Positions 43,547-53,379 of a stretch of 64,000 nucleotides of DNA are shown piece after piece (the stretch's first letter is position 1; each line of letters opens with the position of its first letter). Below the pieces are notes generated by a model that had not been told where the DNA came from, ran no database searches, and saw nothing but the letters and a program-made list of their open reading frames with translations. Source of the DNA: Acanthosepion esculentum (taxonomy: Eukaryota > Mollusca > Cephalopoda > Sepiida > Sepiidae); contig OZ038496.1 in the NCBI GenBank assembly GCA_964036315.1, forward strand, positions 11,253,035 through 11,317,034, read 5' to 3'. The position numbers were made by a program, and so were the translations under genes.

Positions 43547-43590
43547 CCAACAGACGCACTGTTTCGCTGTATCCCAGCTCATCAGTGTGG
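43547..43590 (-). ncRNA. Hammerhead ribozyme motif in H1 copy C
   Basis: CCACA, CTGATGA (43579-43585), stem II GCTG GGATA CAGC, GAAA (43562-43565), C then AGTGC then the GTC triplet (43553-43555). The two-pair stem III (A-T, C-G) is present. Stem I pairs with TGTTGG with one mismatch. All core bases conserved. Confidence 0.75.
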
Positions 43591-43745
43591 CTAGGCATCA
43601 GAATGCTTCAGACCGGGACCGAAACCCTACCGATTTGGTATCAGTCGGCGATTCTAACCCATAGGCCATCGACGTCCGTCAAAGAGGACGGCGAATTTTT
43701 GCGTATTTATTTTTTATAAAAGTCGCTCAGAGAACACAATCGCTA
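43547..43745 (-). repeat. tRNA-hammerhead SINE, family H1, copy C
   Basis: Minus strand: CCTAGCGATTGTGTTCTCT, AAAAATAAATACGC, tRNA-like TCGATGGCCTATGGGTTAG, GGGTTTCGGTCCCGG, CTAGCCACA and the hammerhead. It is the longest copy with both a recognisable tRNA-like part and an intact core. Confidence 0.8.
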
Positions 43746-43861
43746 GGAGTCTTGAATTATCAGCAGTAACAATGATTGTTTACAAATTCGTTCCTTACTC
43801 TCTACAGTGCTCAACCGATTAAATTATTTTATCGTTGCTTATAACGTCAAACCACTTTCTC

Positions 43862-43865
<4 letters not shown>

Positions 43866-43953
<88 letters not shown>
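43866..43953. repeat. (TA)n(GT)n microsatellite
   Basis: 31 bp TA then about 55 bp GT. Confidence 0.95.
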
Positions 43954-43957
<4 letters not shown>

Positions 43958-44414
43958 AGTTTCAGATGGAGTATATCTGTGAAGGAATAAAATTACTAAA
44001 AAGATGAAGAAAAGCTATCCTTAGCAAACGCGTTTCTTCCTCTGAGGCGAATGTAGGATTTATTTTGTTGCACGTGTGTATATACAAGAGCAAGGATGTC
44101 ATTGCTTATTCAAGGCTTTTAAACTTGAAACCAGTCATGAATGTTCACCAGAAGATTTAAAGTTCAGTCAAAACCCGTTGAAGACAGACAGTGTCATCAT
44201 TCAATATATAGATATATTTTTTTAAATTGGTGCAGTTCAAAATTATTTTGAAATAATATTGCTCTATGGCAACTGTAAAGATTCTGCTTTTTTAAAACAT
44301 TTAATGCAAAAACCGTTTGAAAATTAAATAGTACTGATCTGAATCTATAACATTCTAAAAAGCATTGAAGGAGACAATATGTGAGTGCCACATACAGCGA
44401 TAACTCATTCGTTT
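43954..44414. other. No recognised feature
   Basis: May include the 5' end of the Tc1-like element; no TIR identified with confidence. Confidence 0.4.
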
Positions 44415-45122
44415 TACAATGGTGGCGAAGACGGATAATATTGACAAGAAGCTCCGATTGAAGATGTATACAAGCAAGGTGGAGTATATACAATAATTTG
44501 CAAGCGTTTAAATGTTCCTAGTTCGACAATTCGTAGCATTTTCAAGAAGTACAACGAAACTCATTCTGTTGAGAATCAATTCAGGACAGACAGGAAACGG
44601 TTAATTTCTCAGAGAATAGAAAGAAGAATTGTTAGAGATGTCTTGAAATCTCCTCCCTTAACTACCAAGGACATTGTCAATGATGTAATGACATCAAGGT
44701 TGAATGTATCGACGAAGACCACGACTAGATGCTTTCATCGAGCAGTACTTCGAGGTTCTCACCCAAAGAAAACTCCCTTGCTTAAGACTAAACGCCTAAA
44801 ATGCAGTTTAACTTACAGTAGAAAACGTCTAGAACATCGCTGTAAATATTGGAACTCTGTTTTATGGTCAGATGAAAACAAAATAGAATTATTTGGTCAC
44901 ATGAACTCCCGTTATGTATGAAGGAAAATGGATGAAGATCACAAACCAAGAAATACCTTCCTTACAATTAATCACGGTGGTGGAAGCATGTTTTGCTATT
45001 TCCGGACCAGGAGAACTAGTGAGAATACAGCTGCCTTTGGTATGGTACGCAGTCTGATACAGCTGTGTAGCCTTGCGTCCATTATCATTCGCACGGACGT
45101 ATATAAAAATCTGCCCACGATA
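44415..45122 (+). pseudogene. Tc1-like transposase remnant
   Basis: DNA transposase of the Tc1 group. Pieces in order: MVAKTDNIDKKLRLKMY; after a stop and frame change, ICKRLNVPSSTIRSIFKKY (HTH), DVLKSPPLTTKDIVNDV, LKCSLTYSRKRLEHRCKYW, NSVLWSDENKIELFGHMNS (first catalytic Asp in WSDE), then KPRNTFLTINHGGGSMFCYF. The second Asp and final Glu regions are lost downstream of about 45080. TIRs not found. Several stops. Confidence 0.75.
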
Positions 45123-45357
45123 TGAATATCTTGTCATTATTAACCAAAACATTTCTCAGATATGACACTAGCACACACATTATACGTTGAAGCCCGACTA
45201 GCCGCAAATGTACACGAATGTCAAATATAACCTAGTTTATATAGCAAACAGCAATATTTACCGTAAACTTTCTTTAAATTTAATAATTCAATAACGAAGG
45301 ATTTGGCGATGTATGTTTAAGTGTCTTTATTTTGGTGCGAGGAACCCACGAATTCAG

Positions 45358-45423
<66 letters not shown>

Positions 45424-45862
45424 ATATGGAGAAAACAACTGAAAAGTTGCAAATTTAAAAAAATTGAATGTTTTTTGTGAAAGTATTTATTATTTTTTTT
45501 TATATATATATATTTGATATTTCAGATCTGCCTTGATCTTTCTTCAGAAATAGCTGTATTCAGAAGTTTGTTTTCAAGTAGCGTCCGTCGCGAGACGCGG
45601 ACGTCACGTGATGCGGAATGCAACTGTGTTTGAATATTTCTACCTTAAATCTAACGATAATAACATTTTAGATGTTGTTTAAAATGGGTTTTTAACTATA
45701 TCTAAAAAAATAATTTAACTATTGAAATATTTATACAGATTTAAAATTCCCAAGTCTTTGTTTAAACCTAGTTTATACATGTTTAATTTTAAAATCCAGT
45801 ATTTTTCTTTTTTTCTTCGTGTGTATATGGAACTGAAAAAACTGTATAAATATTTCAATAGT

Positions 45863-45898
<36 letters not shown>

Positions 45899-45904
45899 AA
45901 TATA
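45123..45904. other. No gene; (TA)n and degraded sequence
   Basis: (TA)n at 45361-45420. At 45520-45560 the minus strand has CTGAAGAAAGATCAAGGCAG, a very weak PLE-like core. Otherwise nothing recognised. Confidence 0.4.
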
Positions 45905-46015
45905 GATATATAGCAACAATCTGTTTCATACTTGTACGCAACCGACGACTGCGTATAAACGTGAAACAGGGTGTCACCGCTGGCTGTTAGCTTCAATGTC
46001 TACTTTATATTTACA
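45905..46015 (+). repeat. Family H3 repeat, copy 4, palindromic
   Basis: CTGTTTCATACTTGTACGCA is followed by its imperfect inverse TGCGTATAAACGTGAAACAG, then GGTGTCACCGCTGG and TTAGCTTCAATGTCTAC. A second, inverted hammerhead 3' half precedes the first. Confidence 0.5.
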
Positions 46016-46084
46016 TACGATCTACACCTACTATTGATCATTCTAACCTATAAATATAGAAGACCGTAAAACTATATTTTAACA

Positions 46085-46130
46085 CACACACACACATACT
46101 ATCTATCTATCTATCTATCTCAGTTTGCCC

Positions 46131-46165
<35 letters not shown>

Positions 46166-46208
46166 CAGTCTGCCAATTATCTATCTATCTATCTATCTCA
46201 GTCTGCCA

Positions 46209-46258
<50 letters not shown>

Positions 46259-46307
46259 CCAGTCTGCCCATTATCTATCTATCTATCTATCTATCTCAGT
46301 CTGCCCA

Positions 46308-46390
<83 letters not shown>

Positions 46391-46400
46391 TATATATGAA

Positions 46401-46435
<35 letters not shown>

Positions 46436-46465
46436 ATATATATATTTATATATATATATATATGG
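46085..46465. repeat. Compound (TATC)n/(CT)n/(TA)n microsatellite
   Basis: Five (ATCT)n blocks are each separated by CAGTCTGCCCATT-like spacers, then (CT)n and (TA)n. The regular spacer makes this a higher-order tandem repeat. Confidence 0.95.
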
Positions 46466-46537
46466 GGAGAAAGATAGACATTATAAGAAGTGGAAAATAT
46501 AACTAAACAGAATGTTATCGAATAAAACACAATGAAA

Positions 46538-46622
46538 TAGCTAGATAGATAGATAGATAGATACGAAAAGAATGAGATAGATGGATAGATAGATAGATAG
46601 ATAGATAGATACGAAAAGAATG

Positions 46623-46686
<64 letters not shown>
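46538..46686. repeat. (GATA)n microsatellite
   Basis: Three blocks separated by GATACGAAAAGAATGA, again a higher-order unit. Confidence 0.95.
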
Positions 46687-47519
46687 GATAATTAGACAAT
46701 GTAATCATAAAAATTAGAACAAAAAATAATACAGCATTCTTTCCTCGGCGACTTAATTTTCACAACGAAATAAAAGAAAGATATCTAGAATTTACGGGTA
46801 CTCATTTTATTCCACTCAAATGCTATATTTCATTTCCTTAGGCTGTTAGGATGAAGCAATATTTTATTTAATATGATTGTACAAATTAAATGTCGTCTGC
46901 TATTGCCCATATAGTATGTTAATTTACTTATTTATTGGTCTTATCACCAATTTTTACCCTTTGTATTCCTCCATTCATTGGTTACAAAGTACGTTCTTAT
47001 GAAGAATTTCTTATTATAGACACTAAGGGATACTGCTTTTCAGTTACAAGAATTGAAAAAGACCTCCAAATATGGCGGAGATTCAACCAAACAAGATACT
47101 GTCAAAACTTAAATAATCGCAAGAAAAGCAACAAAAAAAAATTGCTAAAACCACGGCCAACACATTGAGACGATCAAATTGCAACAACATAAACCTTTTG
47201 GTTACTGAATGATATTGAACAATCCGTTAATATTATCTCTTGTACGGTGTTAGAACTGATGAATCACTAACAAACGGTGTTGCATGAATCGTTTCAAAGT
47301 TGGTAATCTGAATATTTGTAAATTTGTCAGCGCTATTTTACTGAATCTCTTTCCGAATGAACATATGCTCTCGTCCTGCGGTTGAGCACTATAGAGAAAA
47401 AATATTTTTAATGGCTGCCACGCTTTAATACATCGCTCTTCGTAAGAATTGAGCGCTATGGCAGCCGACATGGCTTTTATATAGCACGTTTATAATGCGT
47501 TATAAAATTCCTTGTCTCT
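46687..47519. other. No recognised feature
   Basis: Frames at 46935-47168 and 47250-47471 are unrecognised. Confidence 0.4.
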
Positions 47520-47647
47520 GCTCTGCAACGAGAGCCTAGGGGTAAGAGTATCTGACTGATGTGAAATCGGTCGATTTCCAATCCCGGTTTGAAGCAATCG
47601 AATATCTAGCCACACTGATCAGCTGTGTTAGAGCGAAACAGACATTC
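47520..47647 (+). repeat. tRNA-hammerhead unit H1, copy D
   Basis: tRNA-like GAGCCTAGGGGTAAGAG to TTTCCAATCCCGG, then CTAGCCACACTGATCAGCTG and GCGAAACAGACATTC. The core has CTGATCA for CTGATGA and TTC at the cleavage triplet. First half of a head-to-tail dimer. Confidence 0.75.
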
Positions 47648-47808
47648 TTCTGATGAATATACCTTCATCCCGTACCGTATGCTGATGGCTTAGTGGGAGA
47701 AGTTCCGACTGACGCAAATTCAGTCGGGTTTCGATCCTAGCTAGAGGCAACCGGACGTCTAGCCACACTGAAACACTGTGAAACAGCGAAACAGTCTGTC
47801 TGTGGATG

Positions 47809-47815
<7 letters not shown>
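47648..47815 (+). repeat. tRNA-hammerhead unit H1, copy E (second of dimer)
   Basis: Starts at the position equivalent to the cleavage site of copy D. It has a perfect A box TGGCTTAGTGG (47686-47696) and B-box-like GGTTTCGATCC (47727-47737), then CTAGCCACA and the hammerhead region. From cleavage site to cleavage site the unit is 153 bp. Confidence 0.8.
47763..47804 (+). ncRNA. Hammerhead motif in H1 copy E, mutated core
   Basis: Stem I CCACA/TGTGG, GAAAC, AGTCT loop and GTC (47798-47800) are perfect. The CUGAUGA side is altered (CTGAAACACTGTGAAACAGC), probably by a small rearrangement in stem II. Useful for defining the family's GTC cleavage site. Confidence 0.6.
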
Positions 47816-47865
<50 letters not shown>

Positions 47866-47930
47866 AGAGAGAGATTGTGTGTGTGTATGTGTGTGTGTGT
47901 GTGTGTGGGTGTGGGTGTGTGTGTGTGTGA
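47808..47930. repeat. Compound microsatellite (TA)(GA)(GT)
   Basis: Begins directly after GGATGAC, the end of H1 copy E. Confidence 0.95.
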
Positions 47931-48462
47931 TGGATAAACGATGTAATTATCTTTACTATACTAATGGGATTATACTAAGTCCATTTCACTTTAACAGATA
48001 AATACATATAAGAAGAATATTTCGTGGATTTATAACTTATAAAAATTCAAACAAAATTCTCACTTGATTGATTTGAACAAAAACTCTAGCGTCGGGCATC
48101 GCACGCTCCAAAACATATATTCGATTGTCAATAGATAGAATAAATTAAATAAAGCAAATTTCGGTCTACACATTTTTAGTGTTTGCCTATGTATGGGAAA
48201 ATTGCGCCCTGAAGATGACAAATTGAAATTATCGAAAGTGCTTGGCATGTGTCATCTATCTGACAACAACTCGAATATAAGGATCTCATTATTGAAGGAA
48301 TTAATAGTAAGTTAATATCTCATTAAGTCCTATTAGCGAAGTGATTTCATCACACATTAAAGATTCTATTTAATTCCTTGTAAAATTGTTTCTTTATGAT
48401 ATAATATATATAGAGTGAGATATAGAATATTACGATATTTACCTGCCTCCCCAGGAAGTAGG
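47931..48462. other. No gene; PLE-like hammerhead-like core
   Basis: At 48203-48245: CCTGAAGATGACAAATTG, AAATTATCGAAAGTGCTTGG and CATGTGTCATCTATC. This resembles a PLE 3' end but no coding part is near. Confidence 0.4.
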
Positions 48463-48640
48463 ATGTGGCACAAGGCAAATTTTAATGTGGGGAAATCCGA
48501 GCCCGTCAGCTCGGGAAAAAAATTGCCCGTACATCCCGCATACGTGGGATCGGATACCTCCCTGGCCGAGACTCTGCCCTTCGGCACAGCCTCGTCCTGG
48601 TTCCTCTCTGTCCGAAGGTAGATAGTTCGACACAGCAAGA
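48463..48640 (+). repeat. GC-rich hairpin element
   Basis: ATGTGGCACAAGGC; CCGAGC/GCTCGG; ATCCCGC (48533-48539) with GTGGGAT (48544-48550); GAGACTCTGCCCTTCGGC; CCTCTCTG and GTTCGACA. The second hairpin differs from unit 1 at 3948 by paired changes. Confidence 0.75.
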
Positions 48641-48679
48641 GCTTCCCACGCTGAAAGCTCACGCCGCCAGTGTAGACAA

Positions 48680-49075
48680 CATATTACCCCAACTTACTTG
48701 GAGTCGGCTTCAGTTCCTTTCCCACTGCCGTAACGTACATTCCCTGTGCCTTTTCAATAAATATTTTCATGGTAATTATTCTGATGAGCTTTCCTCTTTG
48801 GTGCCTAGAGTTTGGAAATTTAAGCAAGAGACTAAATTGGCAGTTAGGTCTCATATTATATTTTAAATTTATCGATAAAGTTTTAAGTTCTATGCTATTA
48901 AATTTTTCTATCGCGCGTCTTGTTTGTGGATCTCTGTTCCAGCATCTTGTTTTCTAGTCAACTTGGACCTTCAATGATTTAAACGAAATGTCAATCGTTA
49001 TCTTATACATTCTTAATTCCTGAATTTTTATTTTTATTTCTACTTAATTTTTTTTCTTTTAAGCTTTTCAGCTGG
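48680..49075 (+). pseudogene. LINE-b fragment, plus
   Basis: Pieces SHCRNVHSLCLFNKYFHGNY, SDELSSLVPRVWKFKQETKL in shifted frames, then a degraded 3' end. Ends against the minus-strand LINE-b fragment, tail to tail. Confidence 0.65.
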
Positions 49076-49590
49076 AGGCCACTAGCACGCAAGGGGTTAC
49101 GGAAGGTTTGGAGGAAGAGCAGATAGGAGTGGTAGAGGAAAGGATGTGGAGAAAGATAGTGGATCGATCAAGGCAAGGAGGTTACAGAAGATTTGGAGCG
49201 AGAGCAGATAGGAATGAAAAGGTAAAGGATGTGGAGAAGGGAAGTGGATAGATCAAGGCAACTGGAGATGTCGATTGACGTTACACTTAAATAGTTGGAG
49301 ATTATATTTGTCAGGGAAACAGGAATAAGGAAGGGAGTTCCACAGTCGAGAGGTGCGAGACATGAAGCTATTGGAGACGTCTACATCTAACAGTTTCAAC
49401 AGTGAAGGGGTGGGAACGGGATGCCAGCCTCGTAGGACGCTTAAATTCATGGGGCCTGAGAACCAGCAAAAGCAGCTCATCGGAGCAATTACAGTGAAAG
49501 TATTTGTAAAAAAAAGACACAGCGAGGCAACGGCACGTCTGTGAGATAGCGACTGCAGACGAGATGACAGATCAGGGCCAATTACGTTTT
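49076..49590 (-). pseudogene. LINE-b fragment, minus
   Basis: SLQSLSHRRAVASLCLFYKY, NSFMSRTSRLWNSLPYSCFP, DKYNLQLFKCNVNRHLQLP, in two frames, with a 3' end containing CCCCTTGCGTGCTAGTGGCC. Together with the preceding entry it forms an inverted LINE pair. Confidence 0.7.
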
Positions 49591-50168
49591 TTTTATGTTT
49601 TCACACATAGTAACGGTTTTTGTCTTAGGGGCTTCATTGGTTTGCTTGGGGCTAAATGACATAAAAAAAAAAGAATAAAAATTCAATACACTCGAAAATG
49701 ACATACGACAAAAGTTTTGAATTCTTTTCATAACTATCAAGCGTTCGTATTTTACAATGGTAAACAAAAGTTAGTCGTTCTTCTTGTCCACAATATCACT
49801 TCTGGCCATATTAAACTGTCATGAATTTTTTTCGAGGCAGGTGTCTTCTGGTGACTTGCAGACGAGTTCAAAGAAAATACGTGACAAAATGGACAAGAAT
49901 ATAATCCAAGTTATCGGTAACATTGATTTCCGTATTTCATTTCTTCAAGTCGATTCTGAGTCAACACATGTGCAGGGCGTTACCCAGTCTCTCCGGGGGC
50001 CATTCTTTTGTCTACTCGATTATTGTGAAATGGTCGGATGCAACTTCCTGCTCAATGGAAAACAGGAAGTATATTCCTCTATTCGTCTATACATTCTACA
50101 CAACTATTGCCATACGCAACCATCAACCTATATTTACATAATCTTTATCTTTCTCTGTCTCTCTCTCT

Positions 50169-50171
<3 letters not shown>
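49591..50171. other. No recognised feature
   Basis: A frame at 49784-50140 (about 120 aa before the TA tract) is unrecognised. Confidence 0.4.

Positions 50172-50231
<60 letters not shown>
50172..50231. repeat. (TA)n microsatellite, left of Tc1-like element
   Basis: Continues as (TA)n at 51504 on the other side of the transposon. Confidence 0.95.
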
Positions 50232-50236
<5 letters not shown>

Positions 50237-51500
50237 GTTGGACAAAATAATTGGAACAGGTGCAAATTCCACTCCTATATTTCAAAGACCTTATATATTA
50301 AGAACTTTAACTAAAACTTCGTAATTTCAGGTTATATCTATTGTAAATACGTTAATTCATCCAATTTACTCTATTTGTCTTATTTATTTTTAGAATTTAT
50401 TAAAATTTAAGTTAAATGTATGACCTCTCCGAGTTCGAAAAAGGGCAAATTGTTGAAGCTCGCATAGCAGGAGCCTCGATGACTATGGTTGCTGAACGGT
50501 TTGGTTTTCCAAGAGCTACCATATCAAGAACTATGATGCAATTCGAGAAGTAGGACCAAACCTCTAGCAACCGTAGCAATTTGGACAGGACTTGCAAACG
50601 TATTGACAGGGACCGACGAGCATTGAAATGCAATGTGGCAAACAATCATCGGACTACTGCGGCCAAAGTGACTGCTGAGTTGAATAATCATCTGAATAGT
50701 GTAGTTTCTGCTAAAACTGTTCGTCGTGAGCTCCATAAGTCTGCATATCATAGAAGAGCCGCCGTAAGGAAACCTCTTCTCTCCACTTGCAACATTCAGA
50801 AGAGGTTGAAGTGGTGTAGAGATCACAATGCCTGCTCTGCAGACCAATGGAAGCAAGTCACATTCTCAGAGGAGTTCATTTTTTCTCTTTTCTCAAATTC
50901 AGGGCGAGTTTATGTGTGGAGGCATCCCAAAGTTTACAACCCTGACTGCCTTCTTCCAACAGTGAAGCATGGAGGTGGATCAGTGATAGTTTGGGCCGCC
51001 ATATCATGGAAATGCCTCGGTCCAATAGTTGTCCTGCAGGGTAGAATCAACAACAAAGTTTACCTGAACATTTTGGGAAATCATATTCATCCAATGGCCC
51101 AGACTGTATTCTCTGATGGTGACTGCATCTTCCAAGAAGATAATGCTCCAATACATACCGCTCGAGTGGTTAAGAATTGGTATGAAGAGCATGGAAGTGA
51201 GCTAGAACCACATGGAGTGGCCTCCCCAATCTCCAGATATCAATATTATTGAACAATTGTGATGCATTTTGGAGCGACAATTTAGGAGCCTCTATCCTCC
51301 ACCGTCGTGTCTTAAAGAGCTGGAACAGGTGTTAATGGAAGAATGACTGAAAATTCATGTGGATGATGTCAGGAAGCTGTATGATTCCATTCCTAGACGT
51401 ATTAAAGCTGTATGTGAGGCTAAATGAGAACCAACTCAATATTAAATAAATTATCTTTGAATTTGAATTTAACAAGTGTTTCAATTATTTTGTCCAACAC

Positions 51501-51503
<3 letters not shown>
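50232..51503 (+). mobile_element. Tc1-like element, near full length, in a TA microsatellite
   Basis: TIRs: TAGGGGTTGGACAAAATAAT at the left and, reversed, CAGGTGTTGGACAAAATAAT at the right, with TTGGAAC/TTGAAAC following. 1272 bp, flanked on both sides by TA. Carries one transposase gene with few lesions, suggesting a fairly recent copy. Confidence 0.9.
50416..51427 (+). pseudogene. Tc1-like transposase, inactivated
   Basis: Start MYDLSEFEKGQIVEARIAG and an HTH (ASMTMVAERFGFPRATISRT), a TAG at 50551-50553, then a long open stretch to 51252 with RLKWCRDHNACSADQWKQV, TFSEEF (first catalytic Asp of the usual FSDE is Glu here), VYVWRHPKVYN, VKHGGGSVIVWAAISW and IFQEDNAPIHTA (second Asp). A single-base shift near 51210 leads to EWPPQSPDINIIEQL (catalytic Glu of DD34E). 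Two TGA codons then stand where the family normally has Trp, and the frame ends at 51425-51427. Length, about 337 codons, is usual for the family. Confidence 0.9.

Positions 51504-51573
<70 letters not shown>
51504..51573. repeat. (TA)n microsatellite, right of Tc1-like element
   Basis: Same repeat as 50172-50231, split by the insertion. Confidence 0.95.
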
Positions 51574-51574
<1 letters not shown>

Positions 51575-51607
51575 TTTTAATTTGCAACTTTTCAGTTGTT
51601 TTATCCG

Positions 51608-51611
<4 letters not shown>

Positions 51612-51670
<59 letters not shown>
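51612..51670. repeat. (TA)n microsatellite
   Basis: Separated from the previous run by 38 bp including TTGCAACTTTTCAGTTGTTTT, and abuts an H3 repeat. Confidence 0.95.
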
Positions 51671-51671
<1 letters not shown>

Positions 51672-51674
<3 letters not shown>

Positions 51675-51725
51675 TGAACATGGAAGTCAGCACTTAGAGG
51701 CGACAGTCTGTTTCATGCTAAGTCT
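51672..51725 (-). repeat. Family H3 repeat, copy 5 (3' half)
   Basis: Minus strand CATGAAACAGACTGTCGCC, TCTAAGTGCTGACTTCC and ATGTTCACTTTT: GAAAC, AGACT loop and GTC intact. The CUGANGA half is missing. Confidence 0.6.
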
Positions 51726-51732
51726 CCGCAAA

Positions 51733-51905
51733 AAACTCGGAGATTAGGGAGCCGTGCTGTCGAACTCGGACGGGGCTTTGTCGCAGGGCACAGTTTCGTC
51801 CAACGAAGTTGACAGTCCCTAGAACCCGTGTATAATGGGCATATTTTTGGCCTAGCCTACGGGCTTGGGGAACCCACACTAAACCGGCCTTGTGCCACAT
51901 TCGAC
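51733..51905 (-). repeat. GC-rich hairpin element, diverged
   Basis: Minus strand ATGTGGCACAAGGCCGG, TTTAGTGTGGGTTCCCC, AAGCCCGTAGGCT; the later hairpins are decayed. Flanked upstream by CACATGTGTCGA, the same as the copy at 16066 (CACGTGTGTCAA). Confidence 0.65.
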
Positions 51906-52313
51906 ACATGTGGGAGTGTTGATAAATATCTAGTGCAATCGTCAGGCAACTAGTGCTGTTATTTTTCTCGGCTATTTATATATAAGGGTCAGTGGTGCAT
52001 TATGTGTCTATTTTTGCGGTTACTTTTACCGGGGGTCGCTTATTTGTTTATTTATTTATGTCAAATTATTTTGCTTGTTTTTTTTTGTTTGTTTTAATTT
52101 TATTTTTATTTTTTATCTTATATATTTATTTATTTACATTTTTATTTTGATCGGTGTCTTTTTGTTAACCAGCACAAGGAATGTTAATAAACTCATGTTA
52201 AAAAGATAAAAAAAACAAATAAAAAAACAAATGAAAACTACAGACAAAAGTTCATTTTCTCCATCAAGACATTCATTTCTGTAGTTTACTGCCACCAGCA
52301 AGCAGAAACATTT
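51906..52313. other. No gene; T-rich sequence
   Basis: Possible 3' region of the element that ends with the hammerhead-like site at 52314; no coding part seen. Confidence 0.35.
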
Positions 52314-52358
52314 TTTTCTCCTGATGATGGCCATGTTGGTCGAAACTAGTCGAGGAAT
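52314..52358 (+). ncRNA. Hammerhead-like site, PLE type
   Basis: Stem I: TTTCTC (52315-52320) with GAGGAA (52352-52357), six pairs with one G-U. CTGATGA at 52321-52327, one extra T, GGCC/GGTC stem II, GAAA (52342-52345), C, TA, then GTC (52349-52351). The TAATAATAA tail resembles a retroelement end. The extra base before stem II is the only departure from the core. Confidence 0.55.
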
Positions 52359-52454
52359 CTAAATGAAATAATAATAATAAAAACATAAGAATATTAATCT
52401 ACAACCCAGTATGTCTGAAGATTTTAATTAATTTTTTTAATAATTTTTATCGTT

Positions 52455-52458
<4 letters not shown>

Positions 52459-52538
<80 letters not shown>
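52459..52538. repeat. (TA)n microsatellite
   Basis: 80 bp, downstream of the hammerhead-like site. Confidence 0.95.
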
Positions 52539-52541
<3 letters not shown>

Positions 52542-52672
52542 TATAATATTAGTCGAAAATATGCAATCATATATCTAAGATATGTATATTTATTTATGTG
52601 TATATTATGTGTATAAAAAATAATTCCAAGAGGATAGAATCCAGGTAGAACTCAATGTCTAGGACATAAAAA

Positions 52673-52840
52673 AAGACTTAAACACTAATATTCCATGGTC
52701 ATAATTTATTCCATTGGAATCGTAAATACGATCCAATTCATCAGAACTACAAATTCAAAAAAAATGTAGGTCTGCTGAATTGCATCGTTTTCACGATTCC
52801 AATGGAATAAATTATGACCATGATATATTAGTGTTTAATT

Positions 52841-52844
<4 letters not shown>
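52673..52844. repeat. Inverted repeat with 78-bp arms, PLE-like
   Basis: Arms 52673-52750 and 52766-52844, sharing CATGGTCATAATTTATTCCA (left arm). On the minus strand the left arm reads CTGATGAATTGGATCGT, ACGATTCCAAT and GGAATAAAT: a long stem II after a CTGATGA core with GAAA decayed. Two inverted copies of a PLE-like end. Confidence 0.75.
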
Positions 52845-52925
<81 letters not shown>

Positions 52926-52942
52926 TTATATATATATATTCA
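52843..52942. repeat. (TA)n microsatellite
   Basis: Starts at the outer end of the inverted repeat. Confidence 0.95.
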
Positions 52943-53379
52943 AGTGTTTTATTCGAAGACCTTTGTGTTTTATTTGAACTTCTATATATTTTTTATTGTC
53001 ATATGTTCATTCACTTTGTAAATGAGTTTGATGTTTCATATCCGTGTACAACATATTACTATCAAACACGACGAGAAGTAGACAAAGAACAGAACATGAT
53101 ATTATTTATAATTTGTTTATGTCGGAATTCCCATGATCAAATGCTATCTTACTAAAATAGTCTTCAAAAAATAGTTTCTTTCATTCTATAAAAACTGACA
53201 GCTGCAACCAATCAGCAATAATGTATATTGTCTCTTCCTGAATTGTCGATATTTGTCCGCCATTAATTATTTACTATATGTCTACATGTTATCTTTTCGT
53301 TGTTTGCCGTTATATTTCGTGAACTGTCATAACTTTTTAAAATTTATAATCCACGATGAGGCTAAAGTCTGGAATGCAC
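52943..53379. other. No recognised feature
   Basis: No assignment. Confidence 0.4.

Noticed and set aside
46125..46502. 125-aa frame across tetranucleotide repeats
   Set aside because: Pure (ATCT)n, (CT)n and (TA)n translation.
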